Shown one piece after another: positions 12,746-22,745 of a stretch of 64,000 nt of DNA; within the stretch, counting starts at the first letter, position 1; each line of letters starts with the position of its first letter. The notes below the pieces were generated by a model. That model was not told where the DNA came from and searched no databases. It worked only from the letters and a program-made list of their open reading frames with translations. The stretch covers positions 14,894,001 to 14,958,000 of the forward strand of contig NW_024466218.1 in NCBI RefSeq assembly GCF_017591425.1, read 5' to 3'. The position numbers and the translations under genes were made by a program. The stretch comes from Ochotona curzoniae. Taxonomy: Eukaryota; Chordata; Mammalia; Lagomorpha; Ochotonidae.

Positions 12746-13107
12746 TCCTCAGAAGATGTCGGTTCCAGCATCACGTGTTCTGAAATGATCATTCTGAAGA
12801 CCGGTCTGTGGATCACAGCTTTCTGCAGTTGCTATTCCTCTGGGATACTGCTACATGATCAAGTCTTTACACCAAAAATGCAAGCCTTCATAGCTCTTGT
12901 TTTACGAGTTTTCAAACACCTATGGAATACTTGTATTGAAGTTCTAGAGAGCCAAGTATCCCAGATTAAAAAGATTAAATCACAGTAATCCTTATAACAA
13001 TACTAAATTATCTCTTCAATTTATGAGGAGCTGAAATGATACTTCAAACATTTATTTACTCGTTATCTTGCATAAAAACTTTATATGCAAATGCATATCT
13101 TATAAGA

Positions 13108-13205
13108 GGAGGTCAGGCCTTGTCTTTCTGATTAACTACATTCAGAGTAGCACTAGGAGTACATAAACATCTATTGAATGACTAAATGGACAAATGAATA
13201 ATTGA
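13108..13205 (+). repeat. L2 LINE 3' end, ancient
   Basis: The order GGTCAGGCCTTGTC, TAGCACTAGGAGTACATAAAC, then TATTGAATGACTAAATGGAC matches the conserved 3' end of mammalian L2 elements. Confidence 0.55.
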
Positions 13206-15404
13206 ATCCCTAATATTCATGTCAATAGGAGAATAATGTATAAGCACAGCAAATCTTTGATTGTGTTCCAGGTTCAAGGAAATTCTGTTCCTGCATAAAG
13301 AAGTACCCCTATCTTCTACTGCAGGAGCCTGTGCACCCTCTGAGGTGAGTCATAAAAGCTACTGACCTGTATGAGTAGAGAAGATGGCAAGATAAAATTA
13401 TAACCCACTCATCACACATGTAACAGACTGGAGAGAATGGAGAGTGGCCAGAAGAAAAAAATGAAATCAAAGCCTATGAGTTACAAAGATCTGAAGATGC
13501 CTCAAATGACTTAAAAGTAATTTGGAGACAGTTTATTAAAATGAGTTAAAAGTATAGTGTTTTGTATCAGAGATGTATGTTTAATATTCAAAACTGCTAC
13601 TTATTACCTGGGTGATACTGGAAATGTTATTCAATCACCAAAATGTGCAGAGTTTCACTGACTCACTGATAAAAATCTTTAACACGTTCACCCTGATTAT
13701 GTCTACTGACAACACAAGGCTTTACTATATTTTTTACTGTGTCTGATTCTTATTTGTTGGCATTTTTGTTGTAATTTTATATTTATCATTCTTGCAACCC
13801 TCCCCGTCCTTCTTCCATATTCTTCTTTCCATCACTTTTTATGTTAATGACATGTGATAAGGATGCATTTTATTCATGAAATTTTAACTACATGAAATGC
13901 ATTTTGACAATTTTATCTCTGCTTGTTGAATAGTTGGTTGTGTCTTTGGTCCTGCAACCAATTTTTAAATGTGTATGATAACCCTCATCTCACTATTTAC
14001 TGGGCAAACAGTGGCTATCACTACAGACAGCCTGATCTGCTGCTTATTTGTTACCAAGCATTCACACACCTCCTCTGCGGTTGTTATTATTATGCCCCAA
14101 ACTCATTGAAAAGTTATTTTGCAGATAAGATTCATGCTACCAACTTGATTTTTTTTTAATTTTTTAGTAATCATCATAATCAAGAACATTTTCTCTTTAT
14201 TTACTTGGTTTGTTTTGGATAAGAGCTATTTCGTAGAAATATCTATACAGTGAAGAGCGTTACATGAGGCAGAGATAGGCAACGTTTAAAAAAATCAAGT
14301 AATAAAATTCCTGGCTCAATGGAACATAGAATTTCAGTTACAGTCATATAAATCTTTCGTTACACATCCAAACATGAAAACTGAATTAGTGTGTATGTAT
14401 GCATTATCTTTAGCTACATTTGCACAGCAGAATAAGCCAGATTTGTCTTCTTGGGCATAATTTGCTTTCTGTGGATACAAATACCCAAATTAATTTCCTC
14501 CTCCCATACTTCTTACAAATCACTTCTAAATTATTATCATCTAAAACTATAGAATATGTATTCTAAATACATAAATCATTTTCATATGTTAAGATCATTA
14601 ATGAAAGTCACAAGATATCTCCTCAAGGTCAAAACCCTTTTCAAATGTCCTATCAAATATTATCTTTATACATTTTCTAAGTATAAGCATTAAATATTAA
14701 TGCGATAACACTTGTGGAAATTATAAGCACTTAAGATATATATGGCCAAATTAAGATATTTCATTTGTTAATGCTCTTTTTTCTTTTATGTCTGGAAAGA
14801 AATAGAAGATTTGCCATATTTCAAATTCCTCTCATTCTGATTCAAGTAGTCATTTTTTATTTTTTAAATTCTAATTGTCTTTCCTCTCCTTAATGGAATG
14901 GATCCTGCACACCGATATCAATGAATTTCTTGTAGTTTATTATACTTTTATCAATAATCCCCAAGGAAAACATGTACTTAGCAGAAACACCAGACTTATC
15001 TACAGAGTGGTACGGCATTTATTAATCTTGAGTCTGTGCTCTCTCAGCCATCTGGAGCCACTTAAACCAATTCTCTCTTCTTTATACATCTCTTATCTAT
15101 TTCCATAAATGTATTCATTACAATTATGCAATGTGATTTTCAATGTCTTCTGTTCAGAGACAACAGCCTTCTGATGTCTAACATTGTCTGTAGCAAACTT
15201 CACCCATGAAAGTAATCTACAACTGGTGAGAAATTCCCATTGACCACATCTTAAACAAAGTTTAAGGAAAGCCAACTTTTTCTAACACTTTGGAACACTT
15301 CCCAAAAGTCAATGAAAGTCACTGGCTTGTGTCTCGTGAGTCTTTGCCATCTGATTTCCAACCTGAATAAAATTTAAATCAATGTTTTAACAAATCCTGT
15401 TTAT
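13206..15404. other. Unique AT-rich sequence
   Basis: No repeat family or gene is recognised. Open frames stay below 80 codons. Confidence 0.4.
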
Positions 15405-15520
15405 TTCAGATATATATGTATATATATATATTTTTCATATATGTAATTTATAAAAATATAGGGCTATGTGCATGTACATATTATATTGTTTATATTATAT
15501 ATCATATGCAAATATATTTT
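15405..15520. repeat. AT-rich microsatellite
   Basis: There are runs of TATATATGTATATATATATA, then further alternating AT strings broken by GCATGTACAT. Confidence 0.85.
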
Positions 15521-16204
15521 TTCTCAAAGAAAGTACTTATAGTTGTACAACTTCAGTGTAAATCACAACTTTGAGCTTTATGAATGCTCAGGGAAAGAAA
15601 GAAATTTAAAATTTAGTTTTGATCCTAACTGCCATATACTTGTTAAGTCTGATTTATTTTGTTAATCTTAAATACAAAGTATTAAATTTAACACAATGCT
15701 TATTACAAATTTGGTGAAATATGTTAGATATGGGGTACCCTTTGATTTAAAGATGACTAAGAATTTTTGTCAAATACATTAGATATCTTACTGGTAATCT
15801 TTCAATGTTAACATGTTATTACCAATCCACCAACTTGCAGTTGTCAGTATTGATAACAAGGTTGCTTGAGATACTCATTACAAATATTGGATCAATTTAT
15901 TAAAAAAAAATAAGGAACAACAAACAATAGAGATGAAAGAGGAAGGGAAGAAAAGAAGGAAATCCCAGACTCAGATTCCAAATCTGCCACTTTATTTCAG
16001 TGTTTTCTTGTCCTGCTTTGAGAAATAAAGTTGTCCAGGGGGTTGAAAGGAACAAGCTTGAGAAGTAGTTGCTTTCACCAATTGGTATCATGGGAGGAAT
16101 CGGATGTAAATCTAAAATGTGATATAAATTATTCACCAAGATGTTAACGTTTTAAACAGAGTTTTTCTGCACTTCTTACCCCATTGGGATCCACAACGAT
16201 TCTC
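15521..16204. other. Unique sequence
   Basis: Nothing recognisable. An A/T-rich purine stretch at 15900-15965 gives a spurious short frame. Confidence 0.4.
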
Positions 16205-16315
16205 CCAGGCAGATAAACTAGTGTTATTATCCCCACTCTACAGATGAGGACATTTATGTCCTTGAAAGTTGAGTAAGTTACTCAAAGTCTGCCAGTATTT
16301 TAGCCAAATAACTGG
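16205..16315 (-). repeat. MIR SINE
   Basis: The plus strand reads GTGTTATTATCCCCACTCTA, CAGATGAGGACATTTATG and GAGTAAGTTACTCAAAG, the reverse complement of the conserved MIR core. Confidence 0.75.
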
Positions 16316-16329
16316 CAGGACATCTTTCA

Positions 16330-16376
16330 GCTTCTCTTTTTCTCTCTCTCTTTCTCTCTCTCACACACACACACAT
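16330..16376. repeat. (CT)n-(CA)n microsatellite
   Basis: An imperfect CTCTCTTTCTCTCT run passes directly into (AC)n. Confidence 0.9.
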
Positions 16377-16689
16377 ACTAACAGCTATCCACTTTTGTGA
16401 TGCTTGCATCTTAAAAAAAGACATTATCTTATTAGCACTTGAGAGTTGTTGATATATTTCAATATTATGCAATAGTCAAATTGGTGTTACCATAGATCCT
16501 GGCACAGATAATGGAAGAATTTCCTGTGAAAAATAAAACAAGCAAACTTGACAGATGTCATGTTTACTAACACATTTGATAATGTGCACAAAGATAATCT
16601 TATATTTCACAATTCATTTCTCAAATATAATGGAAGGTCCAATTATCTGTCCAACATCTCAGAAAATATAGATTTATTACCATCTCCCT

Positions 16690-17020
16690 CTGTTTTACTA
16701 TTTTAACCCTAAGCAGTTATCTTAGACTCATCTTTAATCATAAATCTACAACTTATATTACAGCATCCTTACCCACCTCACCATCATCTCTCATTTGGAC
16801 CAATGCAATCACCACTGAAATTTGTCTTTCTTCTGTCTCACTCAATAATTGTCTAACTCTCTGAATAGAGTTATGTGATTCTACTCAGTGTTCAATGCTC
16901 TGTTTCCACATCTGACAGAATAAAATCTCCTTCTTGTTCTTGCAAAGATTAGTCACTGACATATTTTCATAATCACCCTTTTCCATCTTTTTTTGTTTTA
17001 CCTGGAAATTTATCTGGTTT
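16690..17020 (+). repeat. Ancient mammalian interspersed repeat, class uncertain
   Basis: CTTAGACTCATCTTTAATC, CACCATCATCTCTCATTTGGAC, CACATCTGACAGAATAAAATC and CTTGTTCTTGCAAAGATTAG occur in the same order as in a widespread old mammalian repeat. I cannot say whether it is a LINE 3' end or an LTR. Confidence 0.45.
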
Positions 17021-17109
17021 GAGGATTCACTCTTTAGCTTTCATTGTGGACTACTTAAACTACTAATATATACATATTAAGAGTGAGAATAGAATCCTTA
17101 AGAATTTAT

Positions 17110-17110
<1 letters not shown>

Positions 17111-17149
<39 letters not shown>
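17111..17149. repeat. (TG)n microsatellite
   Basis: About 19 uninterrupted TG units. Likely length-polymorphic. Confidence 0.97.
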
Positions 17150-17151
<2 letters not shown>

Positions 17152-17764
17152 CATTCTTGGTGACTGAAATGTAGCCTGGATGCATTAGGATGTTATCAAA
17201 GGCAGAGTAATAAGTGACAAAGAACATGACACCTTGCACATATGGCCAGTGCAATGCCCTTGACTACTCAATCATAGTACATAATCTAGGGAGAAAAAAG
17301 TATATGTTGTATTTCTGCAGTTCCCTAATTAGAGCAGTTGTTACTGCATTTCCCAATGTTTAGCCCATGATCTATGGGCTACATAGAATCCTACTTCTAC
17401 CTGTGGTGCTGACTTCAGCATCTTAAATAAGAAACATAGCTTTTCCCCTTCTATGTTTTATTTTCTGACTTACTTGTGGGTCCCCTGTAATTCATTGATT
17501 TGACCCTTGATTCTTATTATTGAGTTATTGAACATTCATAAAGGTCAGCACCACCTAGGCATGAACAGAATTCTATATATGGGTAATATAATTAGGGGAC
17601 TTTGTAAACTAATTTGGGCATGAGCTGCTAACAAAATCTGAGTAACTGCAGTCCTACCTCATGGGTCAAGCATGAACCATGTAAGAAGGCAACAACAAAC
17701 AAATGTCACCACAGAGAGAACATGCTGGACATCCAAAAAAATCACATGGGAATTAAATATGTCT
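17150..17764. other. Unique sequence
   Basis: No gene or repeat family is recognised. Confidence 0.4.
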
Positions 17765-18185
17765 TGGACTAAAATTCCCTGAAAATGATTATGCTGAAGT
17801 CCTTACCCTCAATCTGATTTTAAGGCAAGCCTTATCACTGCATACATTCACGACCATAGGACTCTAATTCCCTAGAGCAATGTTCTTATTTGAAAAATGA
17901 AACACCAAATAGTTCCCTATAGCTTCCAACGCCAAATGGAAAGCCATTTGAGGACACAGCAAGAAAGCTGCTATCTTCAAGTCAGGGAACGAGATCTCAT
18001 CAGAAATCAATCTGGCCAGCAACTTAGGAAAGACAAACATGTAAATGATCAACTCCTTCAAGAATCCTATTAATATATAAATTAACAGAGAAACATAATA
18101 TATATACAAAATTTCCAGCTGTGTACCCTGAATCAGATACACTGTACTACATCATTTCACAGTTAACAATAATCTGACTCATGAA
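17765..18185 (+). mobile_element. ERVL-MaLR-type LTR remnant
   Basis: TTATGCTGAAGTCCTTACCC, TGAGGACACAGCAAGAAAGC, a GAACGAGATCTCATCAGAAATC block and the terminal CAATCTGACTCA occur in the spacing expected for an old mammalian MaLR LTR. It is heavily mutated, with no internal viral genes nearby. Confidence 0.6.
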
Positions 18186-18249
18186 GGGATAGTGGTTAAA
18201 TACTTTTTTTCTTGCTTTGGAGTTAAAGTGATGCTTGAAAACACAAAAG

Positions 18250-18665
18250 GATTTCGAAGGATTCCTTCCATTTCAATTGTTTTGTAGTTAAGAAGAATTG
18301 GAATTAGTTCTTTAAAATGTGCTAGAATGTTTAAAGTTTGTAACAGTGAATTTCGGTCTTTTCTGTTTGGGAGGGTATTTATTACTGATTCAATCTTTGC
18401 CTTAGCAAGTCATCTGTTCAGGTTTTCTGTCTTCATGACTAAATTTTGGGTGAATTATACATGTCCAGGAATCTATCTGCTATTCTAGTTTGGCCAATTA
18501 CATGCCATATGATAGTTTGTAACAATTCCTGAAGATTCTTTTGGTTTTTGTGATAGCCATTGTAATGTCTCCTTCTTCATCTCTGATTTTCTTAATTTAG
18601 GGTTTCTACTCTACAAATGTGCCTTTGTGGTAGTTGGGTCAATTATTTATCATTTTTTACATTTT
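18250..18665 (-). repeat. L1 ORF2 middle fragment, antisense
   Basis: The plus strand resembles antisense L1: GAATTGGAATTAGTTCTTTAA, TATTTATTACTGATTCAATC, GTCATCTGTTCAGGTTTTC and AATGTCTCCTTCTTCATCTC. This corresponds to the reverse-transcriptase part of ORF2 and carries many stop codons. It abuts the GC-rich block that starts near 18700. Confidence 0.7.
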
Positions 18666-18699
18666 AAGTATTATTTTTACTTTTGATGTTGTTTACACA

Positions 18700-20390
18700 G
18701 TTGGCAAAGATGCACACCAAGGAAGACCACTGTTTCGGATGGGAGGGTCAAGGCATTGGGGAAAAGTTGGTGAGACAAATGTTCCCAATTTTTTTTCTTC
18801 CTTTTTCGAAGGAAGGGAGGGAGGGAAGGAGGAAACCATGCCCAGCTGTCACACTATGTTGGTACCAGGGATGGGGGGATGCAAGCTTGATATCTTCTTG
18901 AAAACCCCAATGTGAAGAAGAATGTTCTGGAGGTATTTTTGAGCAGTTTTTCCCGTTCTGAGATACTGTTGGCTTTGTTGCTCCAAGGTTGAGAAAATCA
19001 TCCTTCTAAGGTCCATTGGCTGACACAGTCCACCCAGACTTTTGCTACCAAAAGTCAACCAGAGAGCAGTCCAAACCATTCTGACTTGGCACTCAACATC
19101 CTCTGCAGGCCCAAATGAGCTATCTATCTTGCCCCCCTCATGTACTCGGACATGTCATCCATTGCACAAGCATCAGTAATTGAGGAGGCCAATTCTAACA
19201 CATGCATTCTAAGTTTGCAACACAAATCTTGTGATCCTCCCTGTGACTTGAGTTTGAGTCCAGTTTTTTGTAGTCTGGGGGTCCCAGAAGACATCTCACT
19301 TAATATGACCTTAGACCTAACTCTTCCACGTTCCGTACAGTACAGGGTCTGGTTCAGTCTGTCACCTGCATGTGACTGTATATACATTGGTCATTGTAGT
19401 TGCATTCTCAGTTCCATCCGCAATCCCATGTCTTATGCAAATCTCCAAGTGCTGCAGCCAAATTCAACCCAGCCTGACACAGACCTAACCTTTACATACC
19501 AGTGGGAATCGCAGCCTAGTTGGGATGACGCCCAATAACCTTCACCAGACCCACCTTCCCTCCCAGTTGCTGTATGTGCCTGTATGCACAGTAAACTGCT
19601 GTGGTTCATGTTGTGTCCCCATTAGGCTGTTATGTATGCCAATGAATGCCACAACTTAGCTTAGCTCACGTACCCCATGACCCAGTTCACACATACATGA
19701 TCAGTGCTGCCACCTTTTTCAGCCTGGTCCACCCCGTCTCTAACTCTCTGTACACCAGCAGTAGCTGCAGTGTAGCAGAGGAATGCCCAAGTTTCTCTAC
19801 TAGACCCTTGCCCAAACATGGATGAGCCACTTTCCAGGGGTTACTATAACCCAGTATGACATGATTTGCACCCCCAGTCCTGACACTTGCCAATGGATGC
19901 TGCAGTAAAGCCAGGCTAATCAGCACTTGTCCTGGCTCCTGCATGATCCAATGGATCTAGTGGCCTAGCCTAACCCAGCCCTCTCCCAAACCCAGGCTGC
20001 ATGCAGGCTGAAAGTTACTACAGCCCAGTCCGTTCGAAATGGCCTCCAGTCCCAGCTTTCAGGCTCACCAGTGGGAGTCATGGCCCAGCAGGGTGGTCCT
20101 CACAGCCCCCTCAACAGATTTGCTCCCAGTCTTGGTTCTTGTATCTGCCAGTGGCTGTTGCAGCACAGTGGCATGGTCTGTCTTGCCTTGGCATTTTCCA
20201 GTGGGTGCTGTAGACTGGCTCCACCCAGTTTGTCCACAGTCCCAGCTCATGCTGGGGTTGCTGCAGCCTAGCCCAGGGCAGCCAACCCCCATTCTTAGCC
20301 CTAATGAGAACTAGTGGATAGTGTACCTGAATCTTGCATAGCCTACACCCCGTCCTGACTCTACCAGCAGGTGTTGCACATTATGTGAAA
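18700..20390 (-). repeat. GC-rich retroposed module, copy 1 (L1 5' region or separate element)
   Basis: This block is clearly richer in G+C than its flanks. Positions 18700-19200, reverse-complemented, align by eye with 27430-27920. The 15-mer TGTCAGCCAATGGAC is shared (19011-19025 here, 27605-27619 there). So are a CAGGGATGGG block, a purine run followed by A/GCCCAGC, and a GGGTCAAGG block. Positions 19490-20385 hold a degenerate ~57-bp tandem array on its 5' side. Tandem monomers followed by a unique segment resemble the 5' end of some mammalian L1 families. No ORF1 is recognisable between this block and the ORF2 piece to its left. Several short open frames inside are chance products of the high G+C. 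Confidence 0.6.
19490..20385 (-). repeat. Degenerate ~57-bp tandem array
   Basis: A motif of the type CCAGTGGGTGCTGCAGCCCAG recurs in varied form near 19499, 19579, 19638, 19756, 19835, 19890, 19948, 20004, 20067, 20147, 20200, 20247, 20303 and 20360. Most steps are 53-63 bases, with some of about 80. The second half of the unit carries CAGTCCTGGCTC-like sequence. Units differ by a third or more, so the array is old. Confidence 0.7.
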
Positions 20391-20395
20391 CTTGG

Positions 20396-20640
20396 TTATT
20401 TCACTTCCAAACCAGCTCCCAATAATGCTGATGTGAAAGTAGTAGAAAATTGCCCTAGTCCTTGGATCTCTGCCCCCAATGTGGGAGACCTCAGAGAAGC
20501 TTTTTGCTTTTTTGCGTTTTCCAGCCCTGCACTAGATGTTTTGGCCAATTGGAAGTGAAGCAGGAAATGGAATATATCTTTCATCTTCTCTCTGTATATG
20601 CTTTCAAGTAAACAAACAAAAAAAAATCTTTTAAAAGGCA
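20396..20640 (+). repeat. CSINE, 5'-truncated
   Basis: It starts inside the element at about CCAGCTCCCAATAATGCTG and continues through CCTAGTCCTTGGATCTCTGC and ATGTGGGAGACCTCAG. It ends in an A-rich tail (AAACAAACAAAAAAAAATC). It sits between copy 1 of the GC-rich module and the sense L1. Confidence 0.65.
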
Positions 20641-21870
20641 AAAATTAAAATTCCCAGCTCTTCCTATATATGATTTTTATTTCAGTTTTATTTCTTCTCT
20701 AATTTATATTCCTCTTTAAAAAGTGATAATGTGTTGTATTGACCACATCACATAACCAGACTTCAAAATATACAATTAGAGGGCAGTTGTAATCAACATA
20801 CTAGCAAACGAATAGCCATGTGGAAAATGAAAATATTAGAGATTCCAGAAATTAAAATCTTGCGCTTGTGTAAAATCAACTGTTCATGGACAAGTAAACC
20901 AGAGTTGCTCCCTGGGGACAGTATAGTCTTGTCAACAAAAGGTGTCAGAAAAATTGGATCTCTGCATGCAAAAGCATGAACTCACACTGAATCAGGGATT
21001 TAAACAAAAGAGTTGAAGTTACTAAATGTCTTGATAAAAACATTGCTAAATATTGGCAAATGCTAAGACTTCATGGAGAAGCCCTTAGAAGCACACATAA
21101 TAACAAAAATGCAGACAAATGGAGTTAGTTCAAGCTAAGAAGCTTCTACAGAGCTAAAGCAATGTGCAACAAATTAAATAAGAAACCACAGAATGTGATA
21201 AAGTATTTAGAAATTGTACATCACATAAAGGATTAATACACAGAATTTGTAAAGGGTCCAACAAACTCAATAACAACAACCAAAAAATAGGAAAAAATAT
21301 CCAATTAAGAAATCATTTGCAGATATAAGCAGCCATTTTCTGAAAGATTAAATACAAATGAGCAGCAGAACTCTGGGAAAATATTCAGGATTATTAGACA
21401 TCAAGGAAATGTAAATAAAAACCAAAATGGCATTTCACGTACCTCTATTTCAAATGACTGTCAGCAACACCACAATAAAATAACCAACAATGAATGAAAA
21501 TCCTCATTAGCTACTACAAAAGCTGGCAAGAATTGGAAAGATACCATAATAAACACTTGATGGGAATGCAAATTAGTACAACCATTCTAGAAGATAGCAT
21601 GGTGAGTCTTTACAAAATAAGAAAATAGTTCTACCATTTGACTTATTTATTCCTCTCCTGAGGTTTACCCAAAAGAAATATCATCAACCTATGGAATTAT
21701 TACCTGTCCCCCCATTTATATGGCACCTCAACTCACAATGGATATAATAGGGAAATAGTCCAGAGGCCAATAAACTGATGGTTGGATAAGAAATTGTTCT
21801 TGTTATATATGATGGGATACCCAAGTATATAAAAGAATACAATTTATATAGTGTTTTCCCTGATTTATTG
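20641..21870 (+). repeat. L1 ORF2 3' half, sense, degraded
   Basis: Recognisable L1 blocks in order: ATTGGATCTCTGCATGCA, GACAAATGGAGTTAGTTCAAG, AAGCTTCTACAGAGCTAAAG, AAAGGATTAATACACAGAA, AATGCAAATTAGTACAACC, TACCATTTGACTTATTTAT and GGTTTACCCAAAAGAAAT. These follow the C-terminal half of the ORF2 protein. Stops and indels are frequent, so it is inactive. Confidence 0.8.
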
Positions 21871-22020
21871 CATCAAATTTTCAAAGTAGAATAAAAAGTA
21901 AGTATATGAGCAAAATTGGTATTTTGAGATTTGATTATTGTTTTTAAACTACTGAAGAATAGTGTTTTTCTACCCACTACTTGTCAAAGTGTTTATTACT
22001 GGAGAATTATGAAAGTGTTC

Positions 22021-22035
22021 AGAAATTAAATTGGA
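22021..22035 (+). repeat. Target-site duplication, left (U1 copy)
   Basis: AGAAATTAAATTGGA directly precedes the first base of the U1-like sequence and recurs with one mismatch at 22210-22224. Confidence 0.85.
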
Positions 22036-22200
22036 ATACTAACCTGGCAGGGGAGATACCATGATAACGAAGCTGGTTTTCCCAGGGTGAGGTTTATCCA
22101 TTGCACTCCGGATGTGCCAACTCCTGCAATGTCTCCAAATGTGAACTTGAATGCATGATTTGTGGTAATGGGGGACTATGTTCGCACTCCCCCACCCCAG
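22036..22200 (+). pseudogene. U1 snRNA retropseudogene, full length
   Basis: About 165 bases align end to end with the 164-nt spliceosomal U1 snRNA, by eye roughly 85-90% identical. It begins ATACTAACCTGGCAGGGGAG, carries GGTTTTCCCAGGGTGAGG and GCACTCCGGATGTGC, then a shortened stem-loop III. The Sm-site region reads GATTTGTGG instead of AATTTGTGG. The last stem has GGGGGACTATGTTCG. Nucleotide 6 is A instead of U, which falls in the strand that pairs with 5' splice sites. A short A-rich tail (ACACAAAAAA) and an imperfect 15-bp target-site duplication show insertion through L1 machinery. No U1 promoter was carried in, so expression as a real U1 is unlikely. Confidence 0.93.
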
Positions 22201-22209
22201 ACACAAAAA

Positions 22210-22224
22210 AGAAATCAAATTGGA
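22210..22224 (+). repeat. Target-site duplication, right (U1 copy)
   Basis: AGAAATCAAATTGGA, 14 of 15 bases identical to 22021-22035. It follows the short A-rich tail. Confidence 0.85.
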
Positions 22225-22339
22225 CTTTAAAAATGAAAATAAAAATGGGGGAAGAAAGAGGTAAAGTGGAAACAAAGGAAGGGAGATAAGTTAGTGGTAT
22301 CACCATGTTCTGAAAACTGTACATGAAATACATTAGCAT

Positions 22340-22468
22340 TTACATAAATTATACATGCATGCATACATGTGTATATAAACATATGTGTGTATGTGATATC
22401 ATCTATATACATGTGTGTGTGAGGGGGGGAGAGGAGAGAGAGAAAGAGAAAGAGAGAGAGAGAAAGAA
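22340..22468. repeat. Compound (TGTA)n / (TG)n / (GA)n microsatellite
   Basis: An impure CATGCATACATGTGTA stretch is followed by GTGTGTGTGAGGGGGGGAGA and a long GAGA/GAAA purine run. Confidence 0.85.
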
Positions 22469-22473
22469 TTGCA

Positions 22474-22740
22474 TGTCCCACATCTAGTTTTGATTGCTAG
22501 TCTGGTGCCTGAGTCCAACTTACTGCTAATGAGGAAGGTGGGAGGGAGGCAATGATGACGGCTCACGTGGTTGAAGTTGTGTGCCTCACTACCATCCACG
22601 TGGGACCTGGGAATGGTGTTCAAGGTTGCCGCCTCCATTCTGACCCAGTCTCAGGTGTTGTGAGCCCACAGGTTGCGTATCAGAGGATGGGAGAAAATTC
22701 TCCTTTTCTGTATCTGTTTGTTTCTCAAATAAACAAGTAC
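22474..22740 (+). repeat. CSINE, old subfamily
   Basis: Landmarks in order: GGAGGGAGGCAATGATGACG, CTCACGTGGTTGAAG, CCATCCACGTGGGACCTGG, a CCAGTCTCAGGTGTTGTGAGC block and a TCTCAAATAAACAAG tail. It is an older type than the CCAATAAAAATAAA copies. Confidence 0.65.
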
Positions 22741-22745
22741 ATGAC

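Noticed and set aside
19140..19538. 132-codon frame and several overlapping frames on both strands in the GC-rich block
   Set aside because: High G+C and tandem structure lower the stop frequency on both strands at once. No frame is favoured over the others.
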